A stretch of 59,651 bases of DNA from Bacteroidota bacterium (GTDB lineage Bacteria; Bacteroidota; Bacteroidia; JABEUT01): assembly GCA_013289475.1 (NCBI GenBank), contig JABCZW010000008.1:1-59651 (forward strand), in the 5' to 3' direction. Positions 1-9,364 of the stretch are shown piece after piece. Numbering within the stretch: the stretch's first letter is position 1; each line of letters starts with the position of its first letter. The translations under genes were made by a program, and so were the position numbers. Under the pieces are notes generated by a model. That model searched no databases. It was given only the letters and a program-made list of their open reading frames with translations, and had not been told where the DNA came from.

Positions 1-612
1 GATACAATTATTGATATTTTGGTTGGTAAATTCAGCTACAATGCTCAAATGAAAAGAGCTATGAGTTGCGTTAGGCTGCATAACCAGAATGAAGTATATG
101 GGGTTGACGGATTTCTTACGATGAATATAGCAAGTGATTTTGTGTCATGGAGGGATAGGCAGTTAATAGCAGGAACCCCACAAACATGGACAAAGCTTAC
201 ATATACTTATCCTGCTGACAGTGGTTATACTGTGGCGCATGATTTGATGGCTGGCTGGCAGGTAAACGGTGCAAAACCGGATTCTTTAGGTTTAACACAA
301 TTGCTGCTCAAGCTTTCGCAACAAAACTATGGCACCTTTGTAAATAATTTCGATACTAATAAAGCACAACCCTTGTATTCATTAAAGGTAGAAGGTACGA
401 ACATGAACACTTTTGTGATAAAAGCTTATCCGGCGGATACTGCCAACAAATATGCTATTACATCAAGTCTTAATCCCGGTGCATATATGAGTGGCAAAAC
501 ACAAGATATGTTCAAGAATATATTTTTGAGTAAATCTGCATTCTTTCATCATGCAGAAGCGCCTAAACCTCCTCAATCAGGGCCGCCAATGGCCAAAGGA
601 AAAAAGAAATAA
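1..612 (+). CDS. DUF4340-like protein, 3' part (runs off the left edge)
   Basis: The frame is open from the first base, so the gene begins outside the window and only about 203 C-terminal residues are visible. The part resembling DUF4340 is the stretch with a tyrosine/valine-rich 'VYGVDGFL' and 'SWRDRQLI'. DUF4340 proteins are usually membrane-anchored and often sit next to gliding or ABC-type genes in Bacteroidota; here the anchor would lie upstream. The C-terminus is proline-rich and then ends in a Lys-rich tail (AKGKKK). It converges on the next gene with a gap of only five bases. The function is unknown; the family call is from recall of the motif and is moderate. Confidence 0.55.
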   Translation, partial: DTIIDILVGKFSYNAQMKRAMSCVRLHNQNEVYGVDGFLTMNIASDFVSWRDRQLIAGTPQTWTKLTYTYPADSGYTVAHDLMAGWQVNGAKPDSLGLTQLLLKLSQQNYGTFVNNFDTNKAQPLYSLKVEGTNMNTFVIKAYPADTANKYAITSSLNPGAYMSGKTQDMFKNIFLSKSAFFHHAEAPKPPQSGPPMAKGKKK

Positions 613-617
613 AGTTT

Positions 618-2138
618 TTATTCGGCTGTCCTGTTCAATACCTTTATAAAAGCCACACCTTCAATTTTGCTTTCAAGCCACTCAACAAAATCAAAATACT
701 TAATTATGTAATTATCGAATTGGTCTGAACCAATAGATTCAACATCTGCTTTAAACTTCTTTAATTCCTGCTTTAACTGCTTTTCAGAATAAACCACTGA
801 GAGTTTTCTTAGCAAGGCAATGATTGCGCTTTCCAGTTTCGATATGTGGCTCTTTTTGCGTAAATAGCGATAGTATGACTGTATTAAATATGGGAGTATA
901 TCATTGTTGCCGGCATCATACTGCACCACTATATAAAACAAATTACAAAAGGATTGTATTTCGGGATTATCGGCAAGGTTATATTCGTTACGTAGCTTAT
1001 TCAATATCTGTATAGCTCTTTTTAGATTGCCTGTGTAGTAGCTTGCAATTGCAGTTACCGCCAAAAACTCAATATTCTCATAGTTGTTAAATTCCTTCTC
1101 AAACTGTGAATATTCCTTTACAATTAGAGGCAATTGTTTCTCAAGAGTTGCAAATTGATGTGTCCGGTATGAGTAGTGTAAAAAGTTAGTATTATAAATA
1201 AAAAAATGCTTTGCCTTTTGTGCATACGTTTTAAAATGAATCGAAACCGATTTAATTTTATCTAAACTGGACTTGGCTTCATCGATCTTTTTCAAATCCA
1301 TGGCAAGCGTATATAAGTTATTCAGCGTTGATGCGTACGATGATATATTTTTAACCATCAGGGGCATATTGGCTTCATAGGTCTCTGCAAGTTTAACTCC
1401 GGAGTTGTAAGCTTTTTCGATATTCCCTTTTGTATACCAATAGAAAAAGTAAAGCTCATATATGTTTCTTCTTCCCGCGTTTGTTTTAGTGCCTGAGGCT
1501 ATTTTAAACATTGGGCTTTTTATCAGCTTTTCCGCCTGCTGCAGAATTTTCTTATCGCGGCTACTGGTATAGCCCACATAAAAATTAACCATTTTAAGAC
1601 AGAGATAGCGGCAAAGAGATATTTCGGTAATAGATTCAGAAATATTGCTGATAGTGCCATATAGTTTTTCCATGGCATCCAGGTCATACTTCTCAAGGTA
1701 AAAACCAAACTCCCATTGGGTGTACATTTCGAGCAAAACGTTATTTAATTCCGATTCTTCTGCCTCTTGTTTTACCTTTTTAATTAATTTGAGTGAATGA
1801 TTGTATAGTCCACGCTTCTGCAGTATTTCAATATGGCTGATAGTTTTACGCATTTGCGCCTGAATACTCATATTGCTATGGTAATTCTCCAATGCATCCA
1901 GTATCCTGGTGTATAAGTAATTCTTTACAACGGCGAAATGTTTTACAAAGTCATGCTCTTTTAGTTTTTCAAGTAGTTTCTTTTCATCGTACTCCTTCTG
2001 TTTGTCAATAGCATCAAATATCACCACATAGTTATTCTTATCGCCAACGGTAAAAAGGGAAGCATACTTTTTAAAGTATCTCTTTTCTGTCTTGGTCATC
2101 GACTTTATTAACTCGAAAAGTTCTTTGGATGGTATCAT
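618..2138 (-). CDS. Helical-repeat (TPR-like) protein of unknown function
   Basis: A 506-residue protein with no signal peptide or membrane segment, so probably cytoplasmic. It opens with a Lys-rich segment (SMTKTEKRYFKKYASLF) and continues as a long alpha-helical array with irregular 34-40 residue periodicity and many aromatic, Leu and Lys residues, as in degenerate tetratricopeptide repeats. Proteins starting with this TKTEKRYFKKY-type segment recur in Bacteroidota, but I know no function for them. The ATG at 2138 is the first in frame, and the divergent glycine-rich gene lies about 140 bases away, so the two may share a promoter region. A scaffold or protein-protein interaction role is only inference from the repeats. 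Confidence 0.75.
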   Translation of the reverse strand: MIPSKELFELIKSMTKTEKRYFKKYASLFTVGDKNNYVVIFDAIDKQKEYDEKKLLEKLKEHDFVKHFAVVKNYLYTRILDALENYHSNMSIQAQMRKTISHIEILQKRGLYNHSLKLIKKVKQEAEESELNNVLLEMYTQWEFGFYLEKYDLDAMEKLYGTISNISESITEISLCRYLCLKMVNFYVGYTSSRDKKILQQAEKLIKSPMFKIASGTKTNAGRRNIYELYFFYWYTKGNIEKAYNSGVKLAETYEANMPLMVKNISSYASTLNNLYTLAMDLKKIDEAKSSLDKIKSVSIHFKTYAQKAKHFFIYNTNFLHYSYRTHQFATLEKQLPLIVKEYSQFEKEFNNYENIEFLAVTAIASYYTGNLKRAIQILNKLRNEYNLADNPEIQSFCNLFYIVVQYDAGNNDILPYLIQSYYRYLRKKSHISKLESAIIALLRKLSVVYSEKQLKQELKKFKADVESIGSDQFDNYIIKYFDFVEWLESKIEGVAFIKVLNRTAE

Positions 2139-2277
2139 TGAGACTTAATATTGAATAGACTAAAACAAATATAATACAATACCCAATGCAGTCGATAGAA
2201 GTTTAATAATAACAGACATAATGAGTTGTAATTGGGATGAAACTGAAGGAGCTTTGGTATACCCTAAATATAATATC

Positions 2278-3648
2278 ATGATAACAAATACACAAAACCC
2301 TGGCGGGCACAAAACACGCTCATCACTACAGTACAAGCCTGTTTTGTTGCTTATTTTATTTTTCTTATTGCTATCCATTGTAGCTCTTAAGGCCCAAAAT
2401 GTGGGCATTAATACTACAGGTACAGCTCCTAATTCTTCCGCAATACTCGATCTTAATACAGGCAATAATTTTGTTGCAAACCCTCAAGGGTTTCTTGTGC
2501 CGGTTATGAACACTATCAGCATGAATGCTATTGTTTCGCCTGCAACCGGGCTTATGATTTTTAATACCGATTGTGAAGAGTATTATTATTGGAGCAGTGC
2601 AGTCTGGATTCCTTTTCCGGGAAACGGAGGTAGTATTACCACCCCGGGTGCTATCACCGGTAACTCTACGGCATGCCCCTTGCCCTATACCGGTACGTAT
2701 TCTATTTCAGCGGTAGCAGGCGCTACAGGTTATAATTGGTCTGTGCCTTCTGGTGTAACTATTACCTCGGGCCAGGGAACTACCAGTATTAATATTAGTT
2801 GTAGCACGGCACTTACAGGTAATATATGTGTATTTGCTATTGGCAGTTGCGGTATCAGCGCTCCCAGTTGTTTAGCTGTAACATTCCAGAATGGTACGCA
2901 TGGCAGTATTACATATAGCTATACTGGAGGATCTCAAACATGGACAGTACCATGTGCTGTAACTACATTTACTGTTGTATTAAAAGGTGCTTCCGGAGGT
3001 TATGGTGCAAGCTTTCCAATAATTACCGGTTATGGCGCCCAGGTGCAAACAACAATATCCGGCGTTACGGCAGGGCAGGTTATACAGGTAAATGTTGGCG
3101 GAGCCGGAGGACAGAATGTTACCGGCTGGAACGGAGGTGGGCCCGGAGGTTACAGCAGTGCCTTCGATGATGGAGGAGGTGGAGGCATGTCTGACATCAG
3201 GGTGTCTCCCTACGTTTTTCCCGGTAATATGCTTGCTGTAGCAGGCGGCGGCGGTGGTACAGGTGGTGGTTTTGCACATGGTGGTGGAAATGGAGGAACA
3301 AGTGGCCAGAATGGTACTGCAGGCGGCGGCGGTGGTTCTGCAGGTGGTGGTGGTGCAGGCCTTGTAGGGTCTGGCGGTGCGGGTGGAGGTAGTGCTAATG
3401 GCGGAGGCAGTGGTTCTGCAGGTACACCTGGGCAAGGCGGCTCAGGAGGTAGTGCCTTCGGTACGGGTACTCCGACCGGCGGTGGAGGCGGCGGCGGTGG
3501 TGGTTATTATGGCGGTGGCGGTGGTGGCTCCGATGGAACCGGATACTCCGGTGGTGGTGGTGGTGGTTCCAGCTACAGTTCAGGTTCTGCAACAACATAC
3601 AGCACATTAGCAGCTTCGGGTAATGGCACCATTACTATAACATGGTAA
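2278..3648 (+). CDS. Secreted glycine-rich protein with PKD-like segment
   Basis: The frame is open from an ATG at 2221, but the ATG at 2278 puts a basic N-terminus in front of a clear hydrophobic signal segment (about residues 21-38, ending LKAQ), so I chose it. After a short N-terminal domain with 'VPVMNTISMNAIVSPATGLMIFNT', typical of Bacteroidota surface proteins, comes a PKD-like domain (TGTYSISAVAGATGYNWSVP) and then a TWTVPCAVTTFTVVLKGA segment that opens the Gly_rich domain also seen next to ALK/LTK kinase ectodomains. Roughly from base 3170 to 3590 the protein is mostly glycine. It lacks a recognisable T9SS C-terminal sorting domain and ends shortly after the glycine block in ITITW. 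A surface or matrix role is inferred. Confidence 0.8.
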   Translation: MITNTQNPGGHKTRSSLQYKPVLLLILFFLLLSIVALKAQNVGINTTGTAPNSSAILDLNTGNNFVANPQGFLVPVMNTISMNAIVSPATGLMIFNTDCEEYYYWSSAVWIPFPGNGGSITTPGAITGNSTACPLPYTGTYSISAVAGATGYNWSVPSGVTITSGQGTTSINISCSTALTGNICVFAIGSCGISAPSCLAVTFQNGTHGSITYSYTGGSQTWTVPCAVTTFTVVLKGASGGYGASFPIITGYGAQVQTTISGVTAGQVIQVNVGGAGGQNVTGWNGGGPGGYSSAFDDGGGGGMSDIRVSPYVFPGNMLAVAGGGGGTGGGFAHGGGNGGTSGQNGTAGGGGGSAGGGGAGLVGSGGAGGGSANGGGSGSAGTPGQGGSGGSAFGTGTPTGGGGGGGGGYYGGGGGGSDGTGYSGGGGGGSSYSSGSATTYSTLAASGNGTITITW

Positions 3649-3746
3649 TAAAATACTATTAGAGGTTTAATAATAGCAGCTTTAAAGATTACGATTTAAG
3701 GTTTGGACCTACGAAATTTGTATCAATAATTAAAACTAAAAAACAA

Positions 3747-5078
3747 ATGAAAAAACAATTACTCGTTGTACTTATCGTTGGTCTGGCCATCGGCGTTAAG
3801 GCTCAAAACATCAATACCATTGCCGGCAAAGGGACCGGAGGGTTTAGTGGTGACGGTGGCCAGGCCGATTCTGCTCAGCTTTCCTACCCCTCATGTCTGG
3901 CAATTGATGATACGGGTAATGTTTATATAGCTGACCTGGGTAATAACCGCATCCGCAAGGTAAATACTACTACAGGCATTATAACAACTGTTGCCGGTAA
4001 CGGAACAGGTGGATATGCCGGTGATGGCGGGGCAGCTACTGCTGCAGAGATCAACCAGCCCTCCGGTGTGGTTTTTGACAAGAAAGGTAATATGTATATT
4101 GGCGATTGGGGCAATAACGTGGTGCGTAAAGTAAGCAATGGCATTATAACAACCTTTGCAGGTAATGATACGGCAGGCTTTAAAGGAGATGGAGGAAAAG
4201 CCATTAAGGCTGAATTACATTGGCCCGCAGGTTTAGCTTTTGATAGCAAAAGCAATTTGTATATTGCTGATTACAGTAATGATCGTGTACGAATTGTTGA
4301 CACCAATGGTATTATAAAAACATACGTTGGTAATGGCTCAACCTTTAATTATGGCGACGGGGCTTTGCACAATAACGTTGGCATATTGCATCCATTATAT
4401 GTTTATGTTGATAATGCCGATAATGTATATGTTACCGTTAATAATTACGTGCGTGTAATAAATGCCAAAACGGGTATTATTAATGTTTTTGCCGGAGAAT
4501 TAAGCTACGCCGGATTTAATGGAGATGGTAAACTTGCTGATTCAAGCAAAATGAACGCACCCGCACAAATGGCTATGGACTTTTTAGGTAACGCTTATAT
4601 AGGCGATGAACTTAATTACCGTGTAAGAATGGTAAGTGGAGGTAATATGTCGACCTTTGCCGGTAATGGCACCAGTGGCTTTGCAGGCGATAATGGACCG
4701 GCTACTTCAGCAGAACTTAATGAGCCGGCTGGTATTGCTATAGATGCCAAAGGCAATATTTACATTGCAGATCTTCAAAACAACAGGGTAAGGGTAATTG
4801 GCGGCCTGCCAACATCTGTAGTGCAAATAGCATCTGGCAGTTCGGCTGTTGCATACCCTGTACCCGCAACCAATGAACTGAACATTAAACTTGCAAAAGA
4901 GGTTAAAGGAGATATTTCAGTTTCAATACTTGATATTACGGGACGAGAAATATTTTCGCCATTGACAATTAACCATTCACAATTTACAATTAACATAAGC
5001 AGCTTGCCTGCCGGTGTTTACTTTGCAAGAATTATTACAGAAAGCAATACAGAGGTTGTTCGGTTTATAAAACAATAA
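3747..5078 (+). CDS. T9SS-exported NHL-repeat beta-propeller protein
   Basis: A 443-residue protein with a 20-residue signal peptide ending VKAQ. It then has about six NHL-type repeats, each with the pattern 'AGNGTGGYAGDGG', a 'P.G..D..GN.YI.D..NNR.R' strand set and 'GIITT', which build a beta-propeller. From about residue 365 comes a type A T9SS sorting domain: AYPVPATNELNIKL, 'ISILDITGREIF', and a final 'LPAGVYFARI'. It would be exported across the inner membrane by Sec, across the outer membrane by T9SS, and attached at the surface or released. The ligand or substrate is unknown. It follows the glycine-rich gene on the same strand with a 98-base gap. Confidence 0.88.
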   Translation: MKKQLLVVLIVGLAIGVKAQNINTIAGKGTGGFSGDGGQADSAQLSYPSCLAIDDTGNVYIADLGNNRIRKVNTTTGIITTVAGNGTGGYAGDGGAATAAEINQPSGVVFDKKGNMYIGDWGNNVVRKVSNGIITTFAGNDTAGFKGDGGKAIKAELHWPAGLAFDSKSNLYIADYSNDRVRIVDTNGIIKTYVGNGSTFNYGDGALHNNVGILHPLYVYVDNADNVYVTVNNYVRVINAKTGIINVFAGELSYAGFNGDGKLADSSKMNAPAQMAMDFLGNAYIGDELNYRVRMVSGGNMSTFAGNGTSGFAGDNGPATSAELNEPAGIAIDAKGNIYIADLQNNRVRVIGGLPTSVVQIASGSSAVAYPVPATNELNIKLAKEVKGDISVSILDITGREIFSPLTINHSQFTINISSLPAGVYFARIITESNTEVVRFIKQ

Positions 5079-5162
5079 CAGTCCCCCTAAACAAGAAAAA
5101 GGATACCGGAAATGGTGGCCTTTTTTATTATATTTGAAATACAAACTTTAACTCTTTTTATC

Positions 5163-5528
5163 ATGAGCCGTATAGTACATTTTGAAATACCATCTGACAA
5201 TCCAGAGAAATCCGCAGAATTTTATAAAACCGTATTTGGCTGGCAAACCCAAAAATGGGGCGATATGGATTATTGGTTAGCCACGACAGGTGATAATACC
5301 CAACCCGGCATAAATGGCGCTATTATGAAAAAACGTGACCCTCGGCAGCCTGTTACTAATTCTATTGGTATTAAAGATATGGATGCTTCTATAAAAGCCA
5401 TAGAAGCCAACGGAGGGAAAATGGTTGTGCCTAAAACCCCAATTCCAACCGTTGGGTATTATGCTTATTTCACTGACCCCGATGGAAACATTATGGGTAT
5501 TATGAGTGAAGATAAGAGTGCTAAGTAA
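5163..5528 (+). CDS. VOC (glyoxalase/bleomycin-resistance-like) protein
   Basis: The frame is open from 5112, but the ATG at 5163 starts directly at the conserved 'RIVHFEIPSDNPEKSAEFY' opening of the vicinal-oxygen-chelate fold, giving 121 residues, the usual size of a single-unit VOC protein. The two beta-alpha-beta-beta-beta halves are visible: FYKTVFGW near the start and 'GYYAYFTDPDGNIMGIM' at the end. Such proteins bind a metal and act as lyases, dioxygenases or drug-binding proteins; closely similar stand-alone proteins are mostly uncharacterised, so no substrate is assigned. Cytoplasmic, no signal peptide. Confidence 0.85.
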   Translation: MSRIVHFEIPSDNPEKSAEFYKTVFGWQTQKWGDMDYWLATTGDNTQPGINGAIMKKRDPRQPVTNSIGIKDMDASIKAIEANGGKMVVPKTPIPTVGYYAYFTDPDGNIMGIMSEDKSAK

Positions 5529-5533
5529 TCACC

Positions 5534-6523
5534 TTAGCTCTTAGGGTTATTAATTTTTCCTGCATACTTGTAGTATAGGTAAACGCCTAACACAAGTAAT
5601 AAAATCAGCGTCCATATATTGGCAAAGAAAAGCACTAACTGAACTATTATGTTCCAGCCAAACTTAATAGCGCTGACGAACTTGTATCCAAAACCGGGTT
5701 CATAGGCATTAATGTTTTTATCATTGGCTATGAGCTCACGTTTTAGGCTCTGGCGCTGGTATAAGTAAATTGTAATAGCGCTGTACTTTATGCTATCTTC
5801 TGTCCTCAAATTATCAAGCATAGCATTGTCTTTCATCTCATCTTTTGCCAACATATCATTTTCTGCATCGGTAACATCGCTAAGCTTTTTGGTTTTAGTA
5901 TTATCTACCTGTTTTGCCAGGCGTGCATTATGGCGTTCAAGTCGGTCTTGCTCCAATCGTTTAGCAAATAACTTCAGGCTTACATTATTTGCTTTTATAT
6001 ACCGGTAATCCATAAAATCGACTAATGGGGCAATACATTTAAGGGTTGTGTCCAGTTCAGAATTAGGTACCCTCATTACTATGGTATTTATCATAGTGTA
6101 ATAAGTTGTTTCCAGTGAAGAATCTTCGCTTACAGGTATTGTGGTTGTTCTTTCCACATCACTGTATAAATGGGTATAAGTAACTATCCCATTAAAATGC
6201 CTTGTGATGTCTTCAATAGAGTAGGATGCTTTTACCGCATTCTTTACCCTGAATCGCAGATCGGCAGTACGTATAAATCTTCTCGTAGAATCTTTGCCAC
6301 CTTGTGCTGCAGAAGATGACATCATAGTGAAAACGGAATCCCTGCTTGTCCAGCTATATGTTGGTGCGTTATACCCTGCTTGGCCGGGCACAGGTGGTGT
6401 CAGGGTAATAGCCATAGCTTTGTCAGAAGATTCAGATTGTTTATTGTAAGGATGTGCTGCATTGCAAGCAGCAAAAAAGCCCATAAGTGCGAGCGCACTT
6501 ACTGTAATGCTCTGTGTTTTCAT
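5534..6523 (-). CDS. DUF4349 lipoprotein with C-terminal membrane helix
   Basis: A 329-residue protein. The N-terminus is a lipoprotein signal (MGFFAAC, Cys20), followed by a low-complexity linker and a central DUF4349-type region (TRRFIRTADLRFRVKNA, then 'MRVPNSELDTTLKCI'). A coiled-coil Lys/Asp/Glu-rich segment follows (about residues 190-250), and a hydrophobic helix (about 297-318, ANIWTLILLLVLGVYLYY) lies near the C-terminus. DUF4349 proteins are envelope proteins of unknown role in many phyla. It converges on the VOC gene with a five-base gap and is divergent from grpE, so the 180 bases between 6524 and 6705 hold both promoters. Confidence 0.82.
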   Translation of the reverse strand: MKTQSITVSALALMGFFAACNAAHPYNKQSESSDKAMAITLTPPVPGQAGYNAPTYSWTSRDSVFTMMSSSAAQGGKDSTRRFIRTADLRFRVKNAVKASYSIEDITRHFNGIVTYTHLYSDVERTTTIPVSEDSSLETTYYTMINTIVMRVPNSELDTTLKCIAPLVDFMDYRYIKANNVSLKLFAKRLEQDRLERHNARLAKQVDNTKTKKLSDVTDAENDMLAKDEMKDNAMLDNLRTEDSIKYSAITIYLYQRQSLKRELIANDKNINAYEPGFGYKFVSAIKFGWNIIVQLVLFFANIWTLILLLVLGVYLYYKYAGKINNPKS

Positions 6524-6650
6524 GGTAATGGGTTAGTTGGTTATTTTTATAACGCTGAAAACGAGGGAATAGTGTCAGGCTTCAAACATTAATTATTGAC
6601 ATTTTACGACTATTGTTCCTTAATTCTGCCATAGTGACTTATTAAACCTC

Positions 6651-6680
6651 TTTGGCACAGTTTTTGAAAGATTATATTTG
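6651..6680 (+). promoter_or_regulatory. grpE promoter region: Bacteroidota -7 box plus sigma-54-like motif
   Basis: TATATTTG at 6673-6680 matches the Bacteroidota -7 consensus TAnnTTTG, with a TTTG at 6651-6654 in the -33 position (18 bases apart). Overlapping it, TGGCAC at 6653-6658, five bases, then TTGA at 6664-6667 has exact sigma-54 spacing, with GA instead of GC at -12. The predicted start is about 20 bases upstream of the grpE ATG. Confidence 0.6.
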
Positions 6681-6705
6681 CAACCTTTAAGAATAAAATA
6701 CTGTT

Positions 6706-7230
6706 ATGGAAGATAAGAAAATAGAATCGGAGGAAGCCCTTAACCCACAGGAAGAATCAGTTGAAAAAATAACTGAAGACCCTAAAGAAGAGGCTAAGAT
6801 CGTAGTTGACATAGAAACCAAACTAAAGGAACTCAACGACAAATACACCCGCCTTTATGCGGAATATGATAACTACCGCCGCAGAACAGCCAAAGAAAAG
6901 CTTGATCTGATAACATCGGGTGGGGAAGATGCTATTGTTAGCTTTTTACCAGTTGTAGATGATATAGAAAGGGCAATTGCACATCATAAAGATGAAAAAG
7001 CAGTAAAAGAAGGGCTTGAGCTCATTTATCAAAAACTCATAAAAACACTCACAGCCAAAGGCGTTAAGCCAATGGGCGAAAAGGGAGAAGTATTTAACCC
7101 CGACCTGCACGAAGCCATTACCCACATGCCTGCAGAAGGGATGAAGGGTAAGATTTTTGATGTGGTAGAGAAAGGATATACCTTGAATGAAAAAGTAATA
7201 CGCCACGCTAAAGTTGTAGTGGGCAGCTAA
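6706..7230 (+). CDS. grpE: Nucleotide exchange factor GrpE
   Basis: 174 residues, normal GrpE length. An acidic disordered N-terminus (first 40 residues) precedes the long dimerisation helix (YTRLYAEYDNYRRRTAKEK, the family signature) and the beta domain, with 'GVKPMGEKGEVFNPDLHEAI' and a C-terminal 'VIRHAKVVV'. GrpE releases ADP from DnaK and resets the Hsp70 cycle. It lies 22 bases upstream of dnaJ on the same strand, so the two co-chaperones are co-transcribed; dnaK is not in the window. The promoter just upstream has both a housekeeping -7 box and a sigma-54-like element. Confidence 0.97.
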   Translation: MEDKKIESEEALNPQEESVEKITEDPKEEAKIVVDIETKLKELNDKYTRLYAEYDNYRRRTAKEKLDLITSGGEDAIVSFLPVVDDIERAIAHHKDEKAVKEGLELIYQKLIKTLTAKGVKPMGEKGEVFNPDLHEAITHMPAEGMKGKIFDVVEKGYTLNEKVIRHAKVVVGS

Positions 7231-7252
7231 TAAATAATGCAGGGATTTTATT

Positions 7253-8404
7253 ATGGCAAAACGTGATTTTTATGAAATACTAGGCGTTGGTAAAGGCGCT
7301 TCGGCCGATGAGATAAAGAAAGCTTATCGCCAAAAGGCATTACAATATCACCCCGACCGTAACCCGGGAGATAAGAAATCGGAAGATAGCTTTAAGGAAG
7401 CTGCTGAGGCTTATGAAGTACTTAGCGATCCTCAAAAAAAACAACGCTACGACCAGTTTGGCCATGCAGGTGTGGGCAGTAGTGCCGCATCTGATGGTAT
7501 GGGTGGCTTTGGTGGCGGACAGGGCTTCCATAATATGGAAGATATATTCAGCCGTTTTGGAGATGTATTTGGTGACTTTGGTTTTGGCGGAGGCGGAGGT
7601 GGCCGACAAGTAAATCGTGGTACCAACCTGCGTATTAAACTTAAGCTTACCCTTTCTGAAATAGCTCACGGAGTAGAAAAAAAGATAAAAGTCAGCAAGC
7701 AATTATCGTGCAAGGAATGTCGTGGAACTGGCGCTGCCAAAGGTTCAGGATTTAATACCTGTAACACCTGCCATGGCTCAGGCTATGTTACCCGTGTACA
7801 ACGTACCTTTATAGGACAAATACAATCTACAGCGCCATGCCCAACATGTCATGGTGAAGGCAAAATAATTATTGATAAGTGTAAAAACTGTCATGGACAG
7901 GGAATTACACATGGAGAAGAAGTTATACCGGTAACTATACCTGCCGGTGTGGAAGACGGTATGCAGCTTTCGGTAAACGGGCAGGGCAATGCTGCGCCGC
8001 ATGGTGGAATACCAGGTGACCTTATAATACTTATCGAAGAAATTGAAGACGAACACCTGAAACGCAATGGCGTGAACCTATATTACGATCACTATCTTAA
8101 CCTGGTTGATGCTGCTTTAGGAACAAATATTGAAGTGCCAACATTAGATGGCAAAGCCAAAGTTAAAATAGATGCGGGAACACAAAGCGGAACTATTCTT
8201 CGCCTGAAAGGTAAGGGCTTACCAAGGCTTAATCATTATGGTAAGGGAGATATATTGGTAAATGTAAATGTGTGGACACCGCAGAACCTTTCATCGGAAG
8301 AAAAGAAGATGTTTGAGAACCTGCGTAAGTCGCAAAGCTTTGCACCAAAACCGGGCAAAAAAGACAAAAGTTTTTTTGAACGCATAAAAGAGATATTTGA
8401 GTAA
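7253..8404 (+). CDS. dnaJ: Chaperone DnaJ (class A Hsp40)
   Basis: 383 residues with all class A parts: J domain with HPD at residues 33-35, a Gly/Phe-rich linker (about 78-118), four CxxCxGxG zinc-binding motifs with Cys pairs at 153/156, 170/173, 196/199 and 210/213, and two C-terminal substrate-binding beta domains. It delivers unfolded clients to DnaK and stimulates its ATPase. Second gene of the grpE-dnaJ unit; the next gene starts 24 bases downstream on the same strand, so read-through into the ABC transporter genes is possible. Confidence 0.98.
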   Translation: MAKRDFYEILGVGKGASADEIKKAYRQKALQYHPDRNPGDKKSEDSFKEAAEAYEVLSDPQKKQRYDQFGHAGVGSSAASDGMGGFGGGQGFHNMEDIFSRFGDVFGDFGFGGGGGGRQVNRGTNLRIKLKLTLSEIAHGVEKKIKVSKQLSCKECRGTGAAKGSGFNTCNTCHGSGYVTRVQRTFIGQIQSTAPCPTCHGEGKIIIDKCKNCHGQGITHGEEVIPVTIPAGVEDGMQLSVNGQGNAAPHGGIPGDLIILIEEIEDEHLKRNGVNLYYDHYLNLVDAALGTNIEVPTLDGKAKVKIDAGTQSGTILRLKGKGLPRLNHYGKGDILVNVNVWTPQNLSSEEKKMFENLRKSQSFAPKPGKKDKSFFERIKEIFE

Positions 8405-8428
8405 TATTGTTTTCTCATTTATATCTCT

Positions 8429-9364
8429 ATGACCAATCTGCTTACTGCATTAAATATTGTAAAGCGTTACGATAAGCACACTGCCCTTAACGATGTAAGT
8501 ATAAACGTACCGGAAGGTACAGTTTATGGATTACTTGGCCCCAATGGAGCCGGCAAAACATCGATGATACGTATTATTAACCAGATTACTGCACCCGATA
8601 GCGGTGAAGTAACTTTTGGCGGCGAAAAGCTTGCTCCTAAACATATCGAACAGATTGGTTATTTGCCGGAGGAACGCGGTTTGTATAAGAAAATGAAAGT
8701 AGGGGAGCAGGCACTTTATTTAGCCCAGCTTAAAGGCATGAAAAAAGCCGAAGCCAAACAAAAACTAAGGGAGTGGTTTAAGAAATTTGAGATAGGCGCC
8801 TGGTGGGACAAGAAAGTAGAAGAACTTTCAAAAGGCATGGCGCAAAAAGTTCAATTTATTGTAACTGTGTTACACCAGCCACGCTTGCTTATACTCGATG
8901 AGCCTTTTAGCGGATTCGATCCTATAAATGTAGAACTGATAAAAACGGAATTGCTGAATATGTGTAAGCAGGGTACCACTATAGTACTATCCACGCATAA
9001 TATGGCATCGGTTGAAGAAATGTGTAATAACATTACGCTTATAAATAATGCTAAGGCGGTGCTTGAAGGCCCTGTAAATGAATTACGACACAAGTACAAA
9101 TCGCATATATGGGAAGTGCAGTTTAATGGCGATGTATCCTCTTTCAAATCTGCCGTTGCAGGGAAATATGATTTGATAAATCTTGCAGAAGATGCTAATG
9201 CCAATGTGGCAAGAGTAAAAATCCCCAAGGATTCATTGTCGAATGATCTGCTAAAAACCGTTATGCCAGCGGGTATGATTACAGGCTTCTCAGAAATATT
9301 ACCATCTATGAGTGAGATTTTCATCTCAGCAGTACAGGGTACAAACAAAATATCTGCACAATGA
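8429..9364 (+). CDS. ABC transporter ATPase, NatA-like exporter type
   Basis: 311 residues. Walker A is GPNGAGKT at 37-44, the signature is LSKGM at 133-137 (the LSKGMxQK form typical of NatA-type ATPases rather than LSGGQ), Walker B is LLILDEP at 153-159, and the switch histidine is in STHNM. A C-terminal extension of about 90 residues corresponds to the DUF4162 region of this subfamily. It powers the membrane protein encoded next; the stop and the next start overlap (ATGA at 9361-9364), so the two are translationally coupled. Substrate unknown; NatAB exports Na+, but homologs are diverse. Confidence 0.92.
   Translation: MTNLLTALNIVKRYDKHTALNDVSINVPEGTVYGLLGPNGAGKTSMIRIINQITAPDSGEVTFGGEKLAPKHIEQIGYLPEERGLYKKMKVGEQALYLAQLKGMKKAEAKQKLREWFKKFEIGAWWDKKVEELSKGMAQKVQFIVTVLHQPRLLILDEPFSGFDPINVELIKTELLNMCKQGTTIVLSTHNMASVEEMCNNITLINNAKAVLEGPVNELRHKYKSHIWEVQFNGDVSSFKSAVAGKYDLINLAEDANANVARVKIPKDSLSNDLLKTVMPAGMITGFSEILPSMSEIFISAVQGTNKISAQ

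Noticed and set aside
3170..3590. CRISPR or tandem DNA repeat in the Gly-rich gene
   Set aside because: No constant repeat and spacer lengths; the pattern follows glycine codons.
2980..3610. Long open frames on both strands across the glycine-rich gene
   Set aside because: They arise because GGN-rich DNA lacks stop codons in other frames. Their products are Thr/His/Val-rich with no start context, and the plus-strand frame with signal peptide explains the DNA.
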